Source: Mesorhizobium sp. B2-3-4 (GTDB lineage: Bacteria > Pseudomonadota > Alphaproteobacteria > Rhizobiales > Rhizobiaceae). From it: DNA of 64,000 bases. Both the position numbers and the translations under genes were made by a program. The notes beneath the pieces were generated by a model. The model was not told the DNA's origin and did not search any database. It saw only the letters and a program-made list of their open reading frames with translations. Shown in pieces: positions 34,420-43,395 of this stretch; position 1 is the first letter of the stretch; the number at the start of each line of letters is the position of its first letter. The stretch spans positions 62,001 through 126,000 of the forward strand of contig NZ_VFVY01000016.1 in NCBI RefSeq assembly GCF_006442315.1. Reading direction: 5' to 3'.

Positions 34420-35916
34420 ATGAACGTTCTCTACATCGACATCGACAGCCTGAGGCGCGACCATCTCGGTTGCTACGGCTATCATCGCAACACCTCGCCG
34501 GTCATCGACGGCCTCGCTCGCGACGGCATACGCTTCGAGAATGTCTATGTCTCGGACGTGCCTTGCCATCCCTCGCGCACGGCGCTGTGGAGCGGCCGAC
34601 ACGGCATGCGCACCGGCGTCGTCGGCCATGGCGGCACCGCCTGCGAGCCGTTCCGGGAGGGGCCGGAGCGCGCCTGGGCCGGCACTTTCTACGAGGAGGG
34701 CTGGATGCGGGCGCTGCGCGATCTCGGCTACCATACCACCACCATCAGCAGCTTCGGCGAACGGCATGGCTGCTGGCACTGGTATGCCGGCTTCAACGAG
34801 ATCATCAATCCTGGCAAGGCCGGCATGGAGAATGCCGACGAGGTCTCGGGCCTGGCGCTCGACTGGCTGAAGCGCAATGGCTCGGCCAGGAAGTGGTTCC
34901 TGCACGTCAATGTCTGGGATCCGCACACGCCCTATCGCGCGCCCGACTCCTTCGGCGACCCCTTCGCCGACCAGCCGCTTCCCGACTGGATGACCAAGGA
35001 CGTGTTCGAGAAGAGCCATGCCGGCTATGGGCCGCACAGCCCGCAGGAGCCCTCGGGCTTCGATGTCGAACCCGGCGGGTCGAAGTTCCGGCGCATGCCG
35101 TCGCCGATCGACGACATGGGCAAGGTCAAGGCCTGGTTCGACGGCTATGACACCGGCGTGCTCTATGCCGATCACCATGTCGGCCTGATCATCGAGGAAT
35201 TGAAGCGGCAGAACCTTTTCGACGACACCATCATCGTCATCGGCGCCGACCATGGCGAGAACCTTGGCGAGCTCAATGTCTGGGGCGACCATCAGACGGC
35301 GGACGAATACACCTGCAACGTGCCGCTGGTCATCCGCTGGCCCGGCGCCAAGGACATGCGCGGCGTCAATTCCGGGCTGCATTATCATTTCGACTGGGCG
35401 GCGACGCTGATCGACCGGCTTGGCGGCAGCGTGCCGGCACTGTGGGACGGACAATCCTTCGCGCCGGCGCTCGCTGCCGGCCAGGAGGGCGGGCGCGATT
35501 TCCTGGTGCTGAGCCAGGGCGCCTGGGCGGTGCAGCGCGGCGTGCGCTTCCGGCTCGGCGAGGCCGACTGGTTGATGCTGCGCACCTACCATGACGGCTA
35601 CAAGGATTTCGGCCCGGTCAGCCTGTTCAACCTGACCGAGGATCCGCATGAGGAGCATGATCTCTCGGGTTCGCGGGGCGATGTCGTCGACCATGCCAGC
35701 CGCCTGCTCGAGGACTGGCGCACCGCCATGGCGGTGCGCGGCGACAGCGATGTCGATCCGCTTGTGACGGTGATGCGCGAGGGCGGGCCATTCCATTGCA
35801 GGGGCGAGTTGCCCGGTTATCTGGAAAGGCTGCGCCGGACCGGCCGCGCCGAGGCGGCGGCGGCACTCGAACAACGCCACCCGGCACCCCCGCTACGGCG
35901 CCAGTCGCTGAACTGA
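34420..35916 (+). CDS. Sulfatase (formylglycine-type)
   Basis: The 498-residue protein has the type I sulfatase core. N-terminal metal ligands are in LYIDIDSLRRDHLGCYG. The formylglycine motif is C49-H-P51-S-R53, followed by TALWSGRHG. A late metal site is in IIVIGADHGENLGELN, near residue 275. There is no signal peptide, so it should act in the cytoplasm on an imported sulfate ester. It needs a formylglycine-generating enzyme encoded elsewhere. The linkage to a ROK regulator and an Ssu/Tau-type importer suggests uptake and desulfation of an organic sulfate, possibly a sulfated sugar. Confidence 0.9.
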   Translation: MNVLYIDIDSLRRDHLGCYGYHRNTSPVIDGLARDGIRFENVYVSDVPCHPSRTALWSGRHGMRTGVVGHGGTACEPFREGPERAWAGTFYEEGWMRALRDLGYHTTTISSFGERHGCWHWYAGFNEIINPGKAGMENADEVSGLALDWLKRNGSARKWFLHVNVWDPHTPYRAPDSFGDPFADQPLPDWMTKDVFEKSHAGYGPHSPQEPSGFDVEPGGSKFRRMPSPIDDMGKVKAWFDGYDTGVLYADHHVGLIIEELKRQNLFDDTIIVIGADHGENLGELNVWGDHQTADEYTCNVPLVIRWPGAKDMRGVNSGLHYHFDWAATLIDRLGGSVPALWDGQSFAPALAAGQEGGRDFLVLSQGAWAVQRGVRFRLGEADWLMLRTYHDGYKDFGPVSLFNLTEDPHEEHDLSGSRGDVVDHASRLLEDWRTAMAVRGDSDVDPLVTVMREGGPFHCRGELPGYLERLRRTGRAEAAAALEQRHPAPPLRRQSLN

Positions 35917-36040
35917 GGCGGCTGCGGCCGCCCTGGCCGTGCCCCATCAAGATGCCGGCCCTGCCTCACGACAGGCGCGCCGGTTCGCCCTATCTCCCAT
36001 GCCGCCCCTTGGTTCATGGCGGCATGGAGGATGACCAGAA

Positions 36041-36922
36041 GTGACATCGATGCCGGTTGCCAGCCGTGAAGCGGCGCCCTTGCCGGTCGCGGCGCTGATG
36101 GGCGCCATGGTGTCGATCCAGATCGGCGCCACCTTCGCCAAGACGCTGTTCCCGGTGATCGGCGCGCAAGGCACGACGACGCTCAGGCTGGTCATCGGCG
36201 CGCTGATGCTGATCGCGGTGCTGCGGCCCTGGCAGATGCGGCCGTCGCGCGCCACTCTGCCGTGGCTCGTCGCCTACGGGGTGACGCTCGCCGCACTCAA
36301 CCTTCTATTCTATGCCGCGCTCGCCAGGATTCCGCTCGGCATCGCCGTGGCGCTGGAATTCTCAGGCCCGCTGCTGGTGGCAACCTTGACGTCGCGGCGC
36401 GCCAGCGACTTTGCCTGGATCGCGCTGGCGGTCGCCGGCATCGTGCTCTTGTCACCCTTCATCCGCTCGCTGCAGCCGCTCGATCCGATCGGAGTGATGC
36501 TGGCGCTGGCCGCCGGCGGCTTCTGGGCGCTTTACATCGTGCTGGCGCAGAAGGCGGGCGCGGAACTGGGCACCCGCACCACCGCCTATGGCATGGCGAT
36601 TGCCGCCGTGCTGGTGCTGCCCTTCGGCATTGCCGAGGCCGGCAGCGGCCTGTTGGCTCCGTCGATCCTGGTCAGCGCGCTGCTCGTCGGCCTGTTCTCC
36701 AGCGCGCTGCCGTTCTTCCTGGAGATGGTGGCGCTGACCCGCATGCCGGCGCGCATCTACGGCACGCTGACCTGCCTGGAGCCGGGGCTCGGCGCGCTGG
36801 CCGGTTTCTTGTTCCTGCATGAAAAGCTGACCATGCCGCAACTGGCCGGCATCGCCGCCGTGATCGTGGCCGTCGCCGGCACCGCGCTGACCTCTAAACC
36901 GCCCGTGCCTTCGCCGGAGTAG
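36041..36922 (+). CDS. DMT/EamA transporter, RhtA-like exporter
   Basis: The 293-residue protein with ten hydrophobic helices contains two EamA repeats. The segments IGATFAKTLFPVIGAQGTTTLRL and the late TLTCLEPGLGALAGFLFLHE are characteristic of the RhtA (threonine/homoserine exporter) branch. The start is GTG at 36041, with an ATG three codons later at 36050. A GGAGG lies about ten bases upstream. It likely exports amino acids or related metabolites. It is not clearly linked to the sulfatase operon. Confidence 0.88.
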   Translation: MTSMPVASREAAPLPVAALMGAMVSIQIGATFAKTLFPVIGAQGTTTLRLVIGALMLIAVLRPWQMRPSRATLPWLVAYGVTLAALNLLFYAALARIPLGIAVALEFSGPLLVATLTSRRASDFAWIALAVAGIVLLSPFIRSLQPLDPIGVMLALAAGGFWALYIVLAQKAGAELGTRTTAYGMAIAAVLVLPFGIAEAGSGLLAPSILVSALLVGLFSSALPFFLEMVALTRMPARIYGTLTCLEPGLGALAGFLFLHEKLTMPQLAGIAAVIVAVAGTALTSKPPVPSPE

Positions 36923-36943
36923 GCGGGGTTCGGCGATATATGC

Positions 36944-37531
36944 CTACCGACGGTCTGACATTCTGCCCGCTGCCACGGCATCTGCTTCGGTTGCAAAAAA
37001 TTCCCCTGTCCAGGGTTCGTTTTTTGTCCCAGGCCAGATCACTTTCCCGAAATCTCCCCCTTCAGAGATTACAACAACGGGTCGTTCAGAGAGAGCAACA
37101 GCTGTCTGTGTAGGTTTTTTCTGGAGATACCTGCATAAGGCGTGAGTAGGCGCTTCAGAAGCCGCCGCATAGATCGACCGCCCCAGCATGTCGATCCGAC
37201 GACCGTTGAACCGTTCGCCGTCTTCAGGGTTTCGCCAGAATTTGGATCCACCAAAATCGGCTCGAGATATTCGACGCCAAGGAAAAGACCCAACCTCGGC
37301 GCTCTTGCGGAAAAATGCCCAGACATCAAAATCTTGGACGCCCCGTGTTGCTTTTGCATAATGCAGAGCCGATCCTTGGCAAAGGCAGAGCAGCAATAGG
37401 TGAGTTTTCAGAGGCGCCAACCGAGGTATTCTATCGAAAAGGCTATCTAGGTCGGCAAGAGCTATCTCGCGCAGCCGTACAAGGTCGGAAGGCTCAATCT
37501 TTTCAAATGATCGAAATTTGGTTTCGCTCAA
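36944..37531 (-). CDS. Orphan protein with nucleotidyltransferase-like motif
   Basis: The 195-residue frame starts at TTG, 8 bases after AAGGA. Its base composition is visibly less GC-rich than its neighbours, suggesting acquisition. No family is recognised with certainty. Around residues 51-70 it reads CQGSALHYAKATRGVQDFDVW, which fits the minimal nucleotidyltransferase pattern hG[GS]-x(9-13)-Dh[DE]h, with 12 residues between GS and D. A possible third acidic residue is in RRIDML, around 115. That would make it an MNT-like or DNA-polymerase-beta-like protein. No HEPN partner gene lies beside it. It converges with the DMT exporter and follows the molybdenum enzyme operon. Confidence 0.65.
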   Translation of the reverse strand: MSETKFRSFEKIEPSDLVRLREIALADLDSLFDRIPRLAPLKTHLLLLCLCQGSALHYAKATRGVQDFDVWAFFRKSAEVGSFPWRRISRADFGGSKFWRNPEDGERFNGRRIDMLGRSIYAAASEAPTHALCRYLQKKPTQTAVALSERPVVVISEGGDFGKVIWPGTKNEPWTGEFFATEADAVAAGRMSDRR

Positions 37532-37624
37532 GCAACCGTCCTTGTGAGCAAGATGCTGGTTTCAGATTGACTAGCTCAAGGGCGTTGCATCGTGCTTTCA
37601 AGCTGTTTTATCGTGACTTTACAC

Positions 37625-39934
37625 TCAGATCAGCTTCTCCAGCGTGATCGGCAGATCGCGCACGCGTTTTCCCGTTGCATGGAACACCGCGTTGGCAATG
37701 GCCGGTGCGATGCCGACGATCGCCAGTTCGCCGACGCCCTTGCCGCCGAGCACCGAGGAATGCAGGTCGGGAATGCCGACCGAGATGGTCTCGATGTCGG
37801 GAATGTCGGCATTGGTCGGCACGAGATAGTCGGCGAGGTTGTTGTTGACGATGCGGCCGTGGCGGCGGTCGAGGATGCCTTCTTCGAGCAGCGCCTGGCC
37901 GATGCCCATGATGATGCCGCCCTTCCACTGGCTTTCGGCGAGTTTGGGATTGTAGAGCCGGCCCGAATCCAGTGCCGACACCACGCGCGAGACACGCACC
38001 GTGCCGAAGTCCTCGTCGACGCGCACCTCGACGAAATGCGCGCACCAGGAGTGGCGGGAATAGTCGCCCTCGGTGTGCGGCAGCGACATGGCGATGGTGG
38101 TGTAGTTCCTGTAGCGGTCCTCGGCGCTCGAATTGGCCGGCATGGTGTCGCCCGTGGCCTCGATCTGGTCGCGGCCGACGCGCCTCAGCAGTTCGGCGAT
38201 CGAGACATCGGGGCCATCGCCGCGCGGCGCGGTGATGCGGCCATTGGCGACCGTCAGGGTGTTGGCCTGCAGCGTGTTGAACGGCGAGCGCGGATCGCTG
38301 ATCGCCAGGCCCACCAACTGGTCGAGCGCCGAGGTCGCGGCCTTGTGGACCGCACCCGTCATCACGCCGGCGAGCCGTGAGCCGCCGGTGACGCCGGCAC
38401 GGGGAAAGCGCGAATCGCCGAGCTTCACCACCACGTCCTCGGCGCTCACACCGACCGTCTCGGCGGCGGTCTGCGCCAGGATGGTGTAGGTGCCCTGGCC
38501 CATGTCGATCGAGGAGCTTTCGACCTCGACCGAGCCGTCGGCCAGGATGCGCACGACAGCTTCGCCATAGGCGCGCCGCACCGGATAGGTGCCGGCGGCG
38601 ACGCCCCAGCCGATCAGATGGTTGCCGTCGCGCATCGAGCGCGGCTCGGGCGAGCGCCTTGCCCAGCCGAAACGTTCGGCACCCGTTGCAAAAGCTTCGC
38701 GCAACTGCCTGGTCGACCAGGCTTTTTTGGCGTGCGGATCCTGCTCGGCGTAGTTCCGCAGCCGGATCTCCAGCGGGTCGATGCCGACCTCGTAGGCGAG
38801 CTCGTCGATGGCGCTTTCGATGCCGAAGGCCGAGGGGTTTTCGCCCGGTGCGCGCATGGCGCCCGGCACCACCGAATTCACCCGCACCACGTTCTGCTTC
38901 GACGAAAAATTCGGCGTTGCGTACATGATCGAGGTGACCGAGCCCAGCGGCTCGACCCACATGCCGTCGATGGATGTTTCATTGACGCCGCGATGCACGA
39001 TCGACTGGATGACGCCGTCATGGCCGGCGCCGATGGTTACCGTCTGCCGCGTCGCGGCGCGGCCGCCATAGCCGGTAAAAGTCTGCGGACGCGTCATCAC
39101 CAGCCGCACCGGCCGGCCGAGCATCTTCGCCGCGCTCGCCGCCACCGCGCCGTGGCTGAGCGCCAGCGCCTTGGAGCCGAAGCCGCCGCCGATATAGGGC
39201 GAGATCAGCCGGACATTCTCGAACGGCACTTCGAACCATTCGGCATAAGTACGCGCCATGCCGTCCAGCCACTGGCTCGGCTCCCATACGGTGAGATGGT
39301 CGCCCTCCCAGCGGGCTATCAGACCATGCGGCTCCATCGGCGCCTGGTATTCGCGCGGCGTGTTGTAGGCGGCGCAGATGCGGACCGGCGCGGCGGCGAA
39401 GGCGGCGGCCGCGTCGCCCCACTCCTTGGTCATGGCGTCGATCGGGATGCCGTCGCCGGCCTTGCCGTCGCTGAGGTCGACGATGGCCGGCGTCTCGTCA
39501 TAGCCGACCTCGACGAGTGCGGCCGCGGCGACCGCCTGCTCGAAGGTCTCGGCGATGACGGCCGCGACATGCTGGCCCGAAAAAGTGATGTCGCGGGCCA
39601 GCGGGCAATAGGGCTTGTCGGGCGGCGGGGTGCCGAACCAGTCGGAGGCGGTTCTGAGGCTGATGATTGTGTCCGGCGTCAGCACCTTCAACACACCCGG
39701 CGCTGCCTCGGCTCGAGTGGTGTCGATCGCGCGCACCTTGCCCGACGCTATCGTGCTTTCGACCAGCGCGGCATAGGCGAGGCCTTCGAGTTGCTGCTCG
39801 ACAGCGTATCTGGCCGCACCCGTGATCTTGGCCGGACCGTCGACGCGCGACAGCCGGCCGCCGACGGCTTCCATCGACGCGCCGTCGGAGGCGTCGCCAT
39901 GTCTTGTGCTGCCATGTCTTGCGTGAACGGTCAT
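37625..39934 (-). CDS. Molybdenum hydroxylase large subunit (xanthine dehydrogenase family)
   Basis: The 769-residue protein starts at the ATG overlapping the stop of the FAD-subunit gene; an upstream in-frame extension is Arg-rich and not family-like. It has the N-terminal a/b hammerhead domain, the molybdopterin segment YIGGGFGSKA (about 247-256) and the catalytic glutamate in GVGELA near the C-terminus. It hydroxylates an aldehyde or N-heterocycle using water. Its closest architecture is the three-gene PaoABC/YagTSR aldehyde oxidoreductase. No signal peptide is present. A dedicated XdhC-like maturation factor is not in the window. Confidence 0.92.
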   Translation of the reverse strand: MTVHARHGSTRHGDASDGASMEAVGGRLSRVDGPAKITGAARYAVEQQLEGLAYAALVESTIASGKVRAIDTTRAEAAPGVLKVLTPDTIISLRTASDWFGTPPPDKPYCPLARDITFSGQHVAAVIAETFEQAVAAAALVEVGYDETPAIVDLSDGKAGDGIPIDAMTKEWGDAAAAFAAAPVRICAAYNTPREYQAPMEPHGLIARWEGDHLTVWEPSQWLDGMARTYAEWFEVPFENVRLISPYIGGGFGSKALALSHGAVAASAAKMLGRPVRLVMTRPQTFTGYGGRAATRQTVTIGAGHDGVIQSIVHRGVNETSIDGMWVEPLGSVTSIMYATPNFSSKQNVVRVNSVVPGAMRAPGENPSAFGIESAIDELAYEVGIDPLEIRLRNYAEQDPHAKKAWSTRQLREAFATGAERFGWARRSPEPRSMRDGNHLIGWGVAAGTYPVRRAYGEAVVRILADGSVEVESSSIDMGQGTYTILAQTAAETVGVSAEDVVVKLGDSRFPRAGVTGGSRLAGVMTGAVHKAATSALDQLVGLAISDPRSPFNTLQANTLTVANGRITAPRGDGPDVSIAELLRRVGRDQIEATGDTMPANSSAEDRYRNYTTIAMSLPHTEGDYSRHSWCAHFVEVRVDEDFGTVRVSRVVSALDSGRLYNPKLAESQWKGGIIMGIGQALLEEGILDRRHGRIVNNNLADYLVPTNADIPDIETISVGIPDLHSSVLGGKGVGELAIVGIAPAIANAVFHATGKRVRDLPITLEKLI

Positions 39935-40914
39935 GCCGCTTCTCCCAATTTGAGGATGGCGCGTGCGACGACGCGCGGCGCGAGTTCGATCTTGTAGTGG
40001 TTGGCGCCATGGTCGACGGCGCCTTCGACGGCGAGCAGGCTGGCCGCGCGGACGGCCTCCGGCTCCAATGCCTTGCCTTTCAGGGCGGCTTCGACGGCGT
40101 GCGCCCGCCACGGCTTGGTGGCGACGCCGCCCAGCGCCACGCGCAACGTGCGGATGGTGCGCCCATCGGCTTCCAGTTCGAGCCCGACGGCGGCACTGGC
40201 GGCGGCGAATTCATAGGATTGCCGGTCGCGGACCTTGAGATAGGTCGATCGCCGCGCGGCAATGGAGGAGGGGATTTCGATGGCGGTGATCATCTCGCCA
40301 GGCTCGATTGCGTGTTCCTTGTCGGGCGTCGTGCCCGGCAGCAGGAAAAACTCGTCGACCGGCACCCGGCGGTCGCCGAGATGAACCGTTGCGTCGAAGG
40401 CGACGAGCGCGGTGGCGAGATCGCCGGGATACATGGCGATGCAGGCTTGGCTGGTGCCGAGCACGGCATGGCCCCTGGTGACGCCGCCGATCGCCGAACA
40501 GCCGCTGCCGGGCTGCCGCTTGTTGCAGGCGGAGAAATTCGAGGGATCGCGGAAATAGGGGCAGCGCGTGCGCTGCATCAGATTGCCGCCGATGGTCGCC
40601 ATGTTGCGGATCTGCGCCGAAGCCGCCTGCCACAGCGCTTCGGACACTGCGGGAAACTGGCTCTTGATGTCGGCATGGTCGGCGACATGGCCCATTCTGG
40701 CAAGCGCGCCGATTGTGGCGCCGCGCTCGGTCACCTCGATCGCGTCGAGCCCTTTGAGATGGGTGATGTCGACCAATGCGTCGGGCTCGGCGACGCCGCA
40801 TTTGGCGAGGTCGATCAGCGTGGTGCCGCCGGCAAGCAGCATGGCGCCGGGAAGTGCTGCCGCCTGGCGTGCGGCGTCGGGGGAGGTGGCGCGAAGATAG
40901 GAGAAATCCCTCAT
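39931..40914 (-). CDS. Molybdenum hydroxylase FAD-binding subunit
   Basis: The start at 40914 (MRDFSYLRATS) overlaps the FeS-subunit stop, and the stop overlaps the large-subunit start. The 327-residue protein has the FAD-binding segment AMLLAGGTTLIDL (about 24-36) and the conserved IGGNLMQRTRCPYFRD (about 109-124). NKRQPGSGCSAIGG follows, in the position where PaoB-like subunits hold extra cysteines for a 4Fe-4S cluster. That places it nearer to the PaoABC group than to classical xanthine dehydrogenases. It passes electrons from the FeS subunit to an acceptor. Confidence 0.92.
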   Translation of the reverse strand: MRDFSYLRATSPDAARQAAALPGAMLLAGGTTLIDLAKCGVAEPDALVDITHLKGLDAIEVTERGATIGALARMGHVADHADIKSQFPAVSEALWQAASAQIRNMATIGGNLMQRTRCPYFRDPSNFSACNKRQPGSGCSAIGGVTRGHAVLGTSQACIAMYPGDLATALVAFDATVHLGDRRVPVDEFFLLPGTTPDKEHAIEPGEMITAIEIPSSIAARRSTYLKVRDRQSYEFAAASAAVGLELEADGRTIRTLRVALGGVATKPWRAHAVEAALKGKALEPEAVRAASLLAVEGAVDHGANHYKIELAPRVVARAILKLGEAA

Positions 40915-41393
40915 TGGGCTGCCTCCAATGCTGCCTGGCGCACGGCGGCGACGATGTGGGGATAGGCGCCGCAACGGCAGAGGTTGCCGGCCATGTATTC
41001 GCGGATTTCCTCATCCGAGCCGGCATGGCCCTCGCGGATGCAGGCCACCGCCGACATGATCTGCCCCGGCGTGCAATAGCCGCACTGGAAGGCATCCTGT
41101 TCGAGGAAGGCAGCCTGCACGGGATGCAGTTCGCCCTCCCGTGCAAGCCCCTCTATGGTGGTGACCGTGCGGCCTTCGGCCTGCGCGGCCAGCGTCAGGC
41201 AGGCCAGCACGCGCTCGCCGTCGAGATGGACGGTGCAGGCGCCGCACTGGCCGTGATCGCAGCCTTTCTTGGTGCCGGTCAGGCCAAGCCGGTCGCGCAA
41301 GGCGTCGAGCAGCGTGACGCGCGGCTCCAGCCGCAGTTCGTGATGCTGGCCGTTAATATCGAGATGGACGGGGATCGTGGTCTTGCTGGTCAT
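40911..41393 (-). CDS. Molybdenum hydroxylase 2Fe-2S subunit
   Basis: The 160-residue first gene of the three-gene leftward operon. The plant-ferredoxin-type cluster is C45, C50, C53, C65 (KGCDHGQCGACTVHLDG). The second cluster is C104, C107, C139, C141 (CGYCTPG and CRCGAYP). It lacks the Tat signal found on periplasmic PaoA, so this enzyme should be cytoplasmic. The operon is divergent from a TetR gene, which may repress it. Confidence 0.95.
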   Translation of the reverse strand: MTSKTTIPVHLDINGQHHELRLEPRVTLLDALRDRLGLTGTKKGCDHGQCGACTVHLDGERVLACLTLAAQAEGRTVTTIEGLAREGELHPVQAAFLEQDAFQCGYCTPGQIMSAVACIREGHAGSDEEIREYMAGNLCRCGAYPHIVAAVRQAALEAAQ

Positions 41394-41519
41394 GGGCGTC
41401 TGGCTCCGCTTGCTTGACGCTGAGGGGAATGATCTGGCGCTTTGGACGGGAAGGGCAAGGTCAGGCGACAGCCAATCCGGCGCGCGTGGGGACGGTGACA
41501 GCTTGCGGCTTCGAAAGAC

Positions 41520-41581
41520 GTGACATACCGGTTCCCCTGATTATATGATAAAGGTGCTCCACTAAAGCGGAGGCGCCTCCG
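41520..41581 (+). promoter_or_regulatory. Promoter with palindromic operator for the TetR gene
   Basis: GTGACA at 41520-41525 is followed after 18 bases by TATGAT at 41544-41549. CGGAGGCGCCTCCG at 41568-41581 is a perfect 14-bp palindrome just past the expected start of transcription. It is a good candidate for TetR autoregulation. Control of the divergent molybdenum enzyme operon starting at 41393 from the same region is plausible. Confidence 0.55.
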
Positions 41582-41644
41582 TTTATTTACGTGGGGGCTG
41601 GCCAGGCATGGTTCAAGCCCCATATCCGAGAGTGGAGAGAAAAA

Positions 41645-42256
41645 TTGGCTTTTGAGCCGCCCGCATCTGTCGACCGAAAACCCGAAACGGCGCAAAAGCC
41701 GTTGCGCGCGGATGCGCAGCGCAATCGCGACCGGCTGGTCGAGGTGGCGGCTTCGGTCTTCGCCGAGCGCGGCATCGACGCCTCGCTGGAGGAGATCGCG
41801 CGGCGCGCCGGCGTCGGCATCGGCACGCTCTACCGGCATTTCCCGACGCGCGAGCATCTGGTCGAAGTGGTCTATCGCCGCGAGGTTGAGGGGTTGTGCG
41901 CGGCGGCGGGCGAGCTCGCGGCAAGGCATGCCTCCGATGTCGCGCTGGAAGAATGGATGCGCCGCTTCGTCGACTACATCGCCACCAAGCGCGGCCTGGC
42001 GACCAGCCTGCGCATCCTGCTCACCACCAATTCGACGCTGTTCTCCGACACGTCGGGGCGCGTGTCGCAGGCGTTGCGGCAATTGGTCGAGGCGGCGGTG
42101 GCCGATGGCACCATCCGCGGCGACGTCGATGCTTCCGACGTGCTACACGCGCTCGGCGGCATCTACTCGGCGCCGGAGACCCCTGAATGGCGCGACCGCT
42201 CGCGGCGGCTGGTTAAGCTGTTGATGGATGGGCTGCGGTTCGGGGCGGGGAAATAG
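41645..42256 (+). CDS. TetR-family regulator
   Basis: I favour the TTG at 41645, with GGAGAG five bases upstream. A GTG at 41591 in the same frame lacks a ribosome site and adds 18 residues. The 203-residue protein has the TetR HTH: VAASVFAERGIDASLEEIARRAGVG and IGTLYRHFPTREHLVEVVY. The C-terminal ligand domain is unassigned but resembles the TetR_C_33/SbtR-like group, for example LLTTNSTLFSDTSGRV. Divergence from the molybdenum hydroxylase operon suggests that the repressor senses its substrate. Confidence 0.88.
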   Translation: MAFEPPASVDRKPETAQKPLRADAQRNRDRLVEVAASVFAERGIDASLEEIARRAGVGIGTLYRHFPTREHLVEVVYRREVEGLCAAAGELAARHASDVALEEWMRRFVDYIATKRGLATSLRILLTTNSTLFSDTSGRVSQALRQLVEAAVADGTIRGDVDASDVLHALGGIYSAPETPEWRDRSRRLVKLLMDGLRFGAGK

Positions 42257-42414
42257 GCGAAGGCCTGGTCGTCCAGCGATCGATCCGATAGCGCAGCGGC
42301 TTTTAGGCAGGCCGCCCGTTAGCCATGCCGCGTCCTCCCCGCACACCGCCCTTGCATCTGAATGACAGCGTTTGTTAAATTCCTCACATTTCAGACGATC
42401 GACAGGCCCCATTG

Positions 42415-43146
42415 ATGACGGCTCGCAAAGCGCAAAGGACTGCCCGGCTGATGCATCTCCTGACGGAGCGGCGGGTCATTCACCTCAGCGAAGCGGCAAC
42501 GCTGCTAGGCGTCTCGGAGATGACGGTGCGGCGCGATATCGCCACCAACCAGGGGCAGATCGCCTATCTCGGCGGACACATACTGGCGGCGGCCGAGATC
42601 GATGCCGACGCGCCTTACGAACTGGCGACAGCGGCCGACAGCCATGCGGCGGCAAAGCGCGAGGCCTGCGCGCATGCGGTGCGCAAGATACGGCCCGACG
42701 AGACGATCTTCATCGACTGCGGCACGACGCTGATCCACCTGATCGACTTTATTCCCGACGATTATCAAATAACCGCAATATGTTACGCCATGAATGTCGC
42801 CGAGCGCCTGAGCCGCAAGGCCAACATAACCATCATCATGCTGGGCGGTGTCTATCACCCGGCCTCGGCGTCCTTCTCGGGCACGCATGATTTCGACATC
42901 CTGAAGAGCGTCGGCATCAACGCCGCCTTTCTCTCGGCCGCCGGGGTGGACGCCAAGCGTGGCGCCACCTGCGAGCATTTCCACGAGGCGGTGGTGAAGC
43001 AGAAGGTGATGGGCCTGGCTCGCGAGAACTACCTCATTGTCGACTCGAGCAAGATCGGCAAGCTCAAGCGCGCCTTCTTCGCGCCGATGGACGGCTTTGA
43101 CGCGGTCATCACCGAGCACGGCGAGGCTTCACCGGATTCGTTCTGA
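42415..43146 (+). CDS. DeoR-family transcriptional regulator
   Basis: The 243-residue protein (ATG 42415; a TTG one codon earlier is possible) has the DeoR HTH at about 20-50 (HLSEAATLLGVSEMTVRRDIA). The sugar-phosphate-binding DeoRC domain follows, with IFIDCGTTLIHLIDFIP near 100 and the late VDSSKIGKLKRAFFAPMDGFDAVIT. It presumably represses the ribose-type importer 250 bases downstream. Twin palindromes lie at that operon's first codons. Confidence 0.9.
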   Translation: MTARKAQRTARLMHLLTERRVIHLSEAATLLGVSEMTVRRDIATNQGQIAYLGGHILAAAEIDADAPYELATAADSHAAAKREACAHAVRKIRPDETIFIDCGTTLIHLIDFIPDDYQITAICYAMNVAERLSRKANITIIMLGGVYHPASASFSGTHDFDILKSVGINAAFLSAAGVDAKRGATCEHFHEAVVKQKVMGLARENYLIVDSSKIGKLKRAFFAPMDGFDAVITEHGEASPDSF

Positions 43147-43395
43147 TTCCCTGGCGATGGGTGCGAGCGCTCGTCGCTTCGGCATCCTCGGGGCTCCGCA
43201 ACAAGCTTCGCCCTTGGGATGACGACGCCCGGGTTCTGCCAAATTCCCTGTGCAACGCGACCAGCCGCCGGCCTGACTTCGTTTGACATTTGGCAATTCT
43301 GATGGAAAAGTCACAAAAAAAGTAAGGGAAGTCTCAAGCGACAATCTCGGCAGTCTTGGGTAGGGGACGCGTCCAAGGGAGGAAGCGCGGACGTC

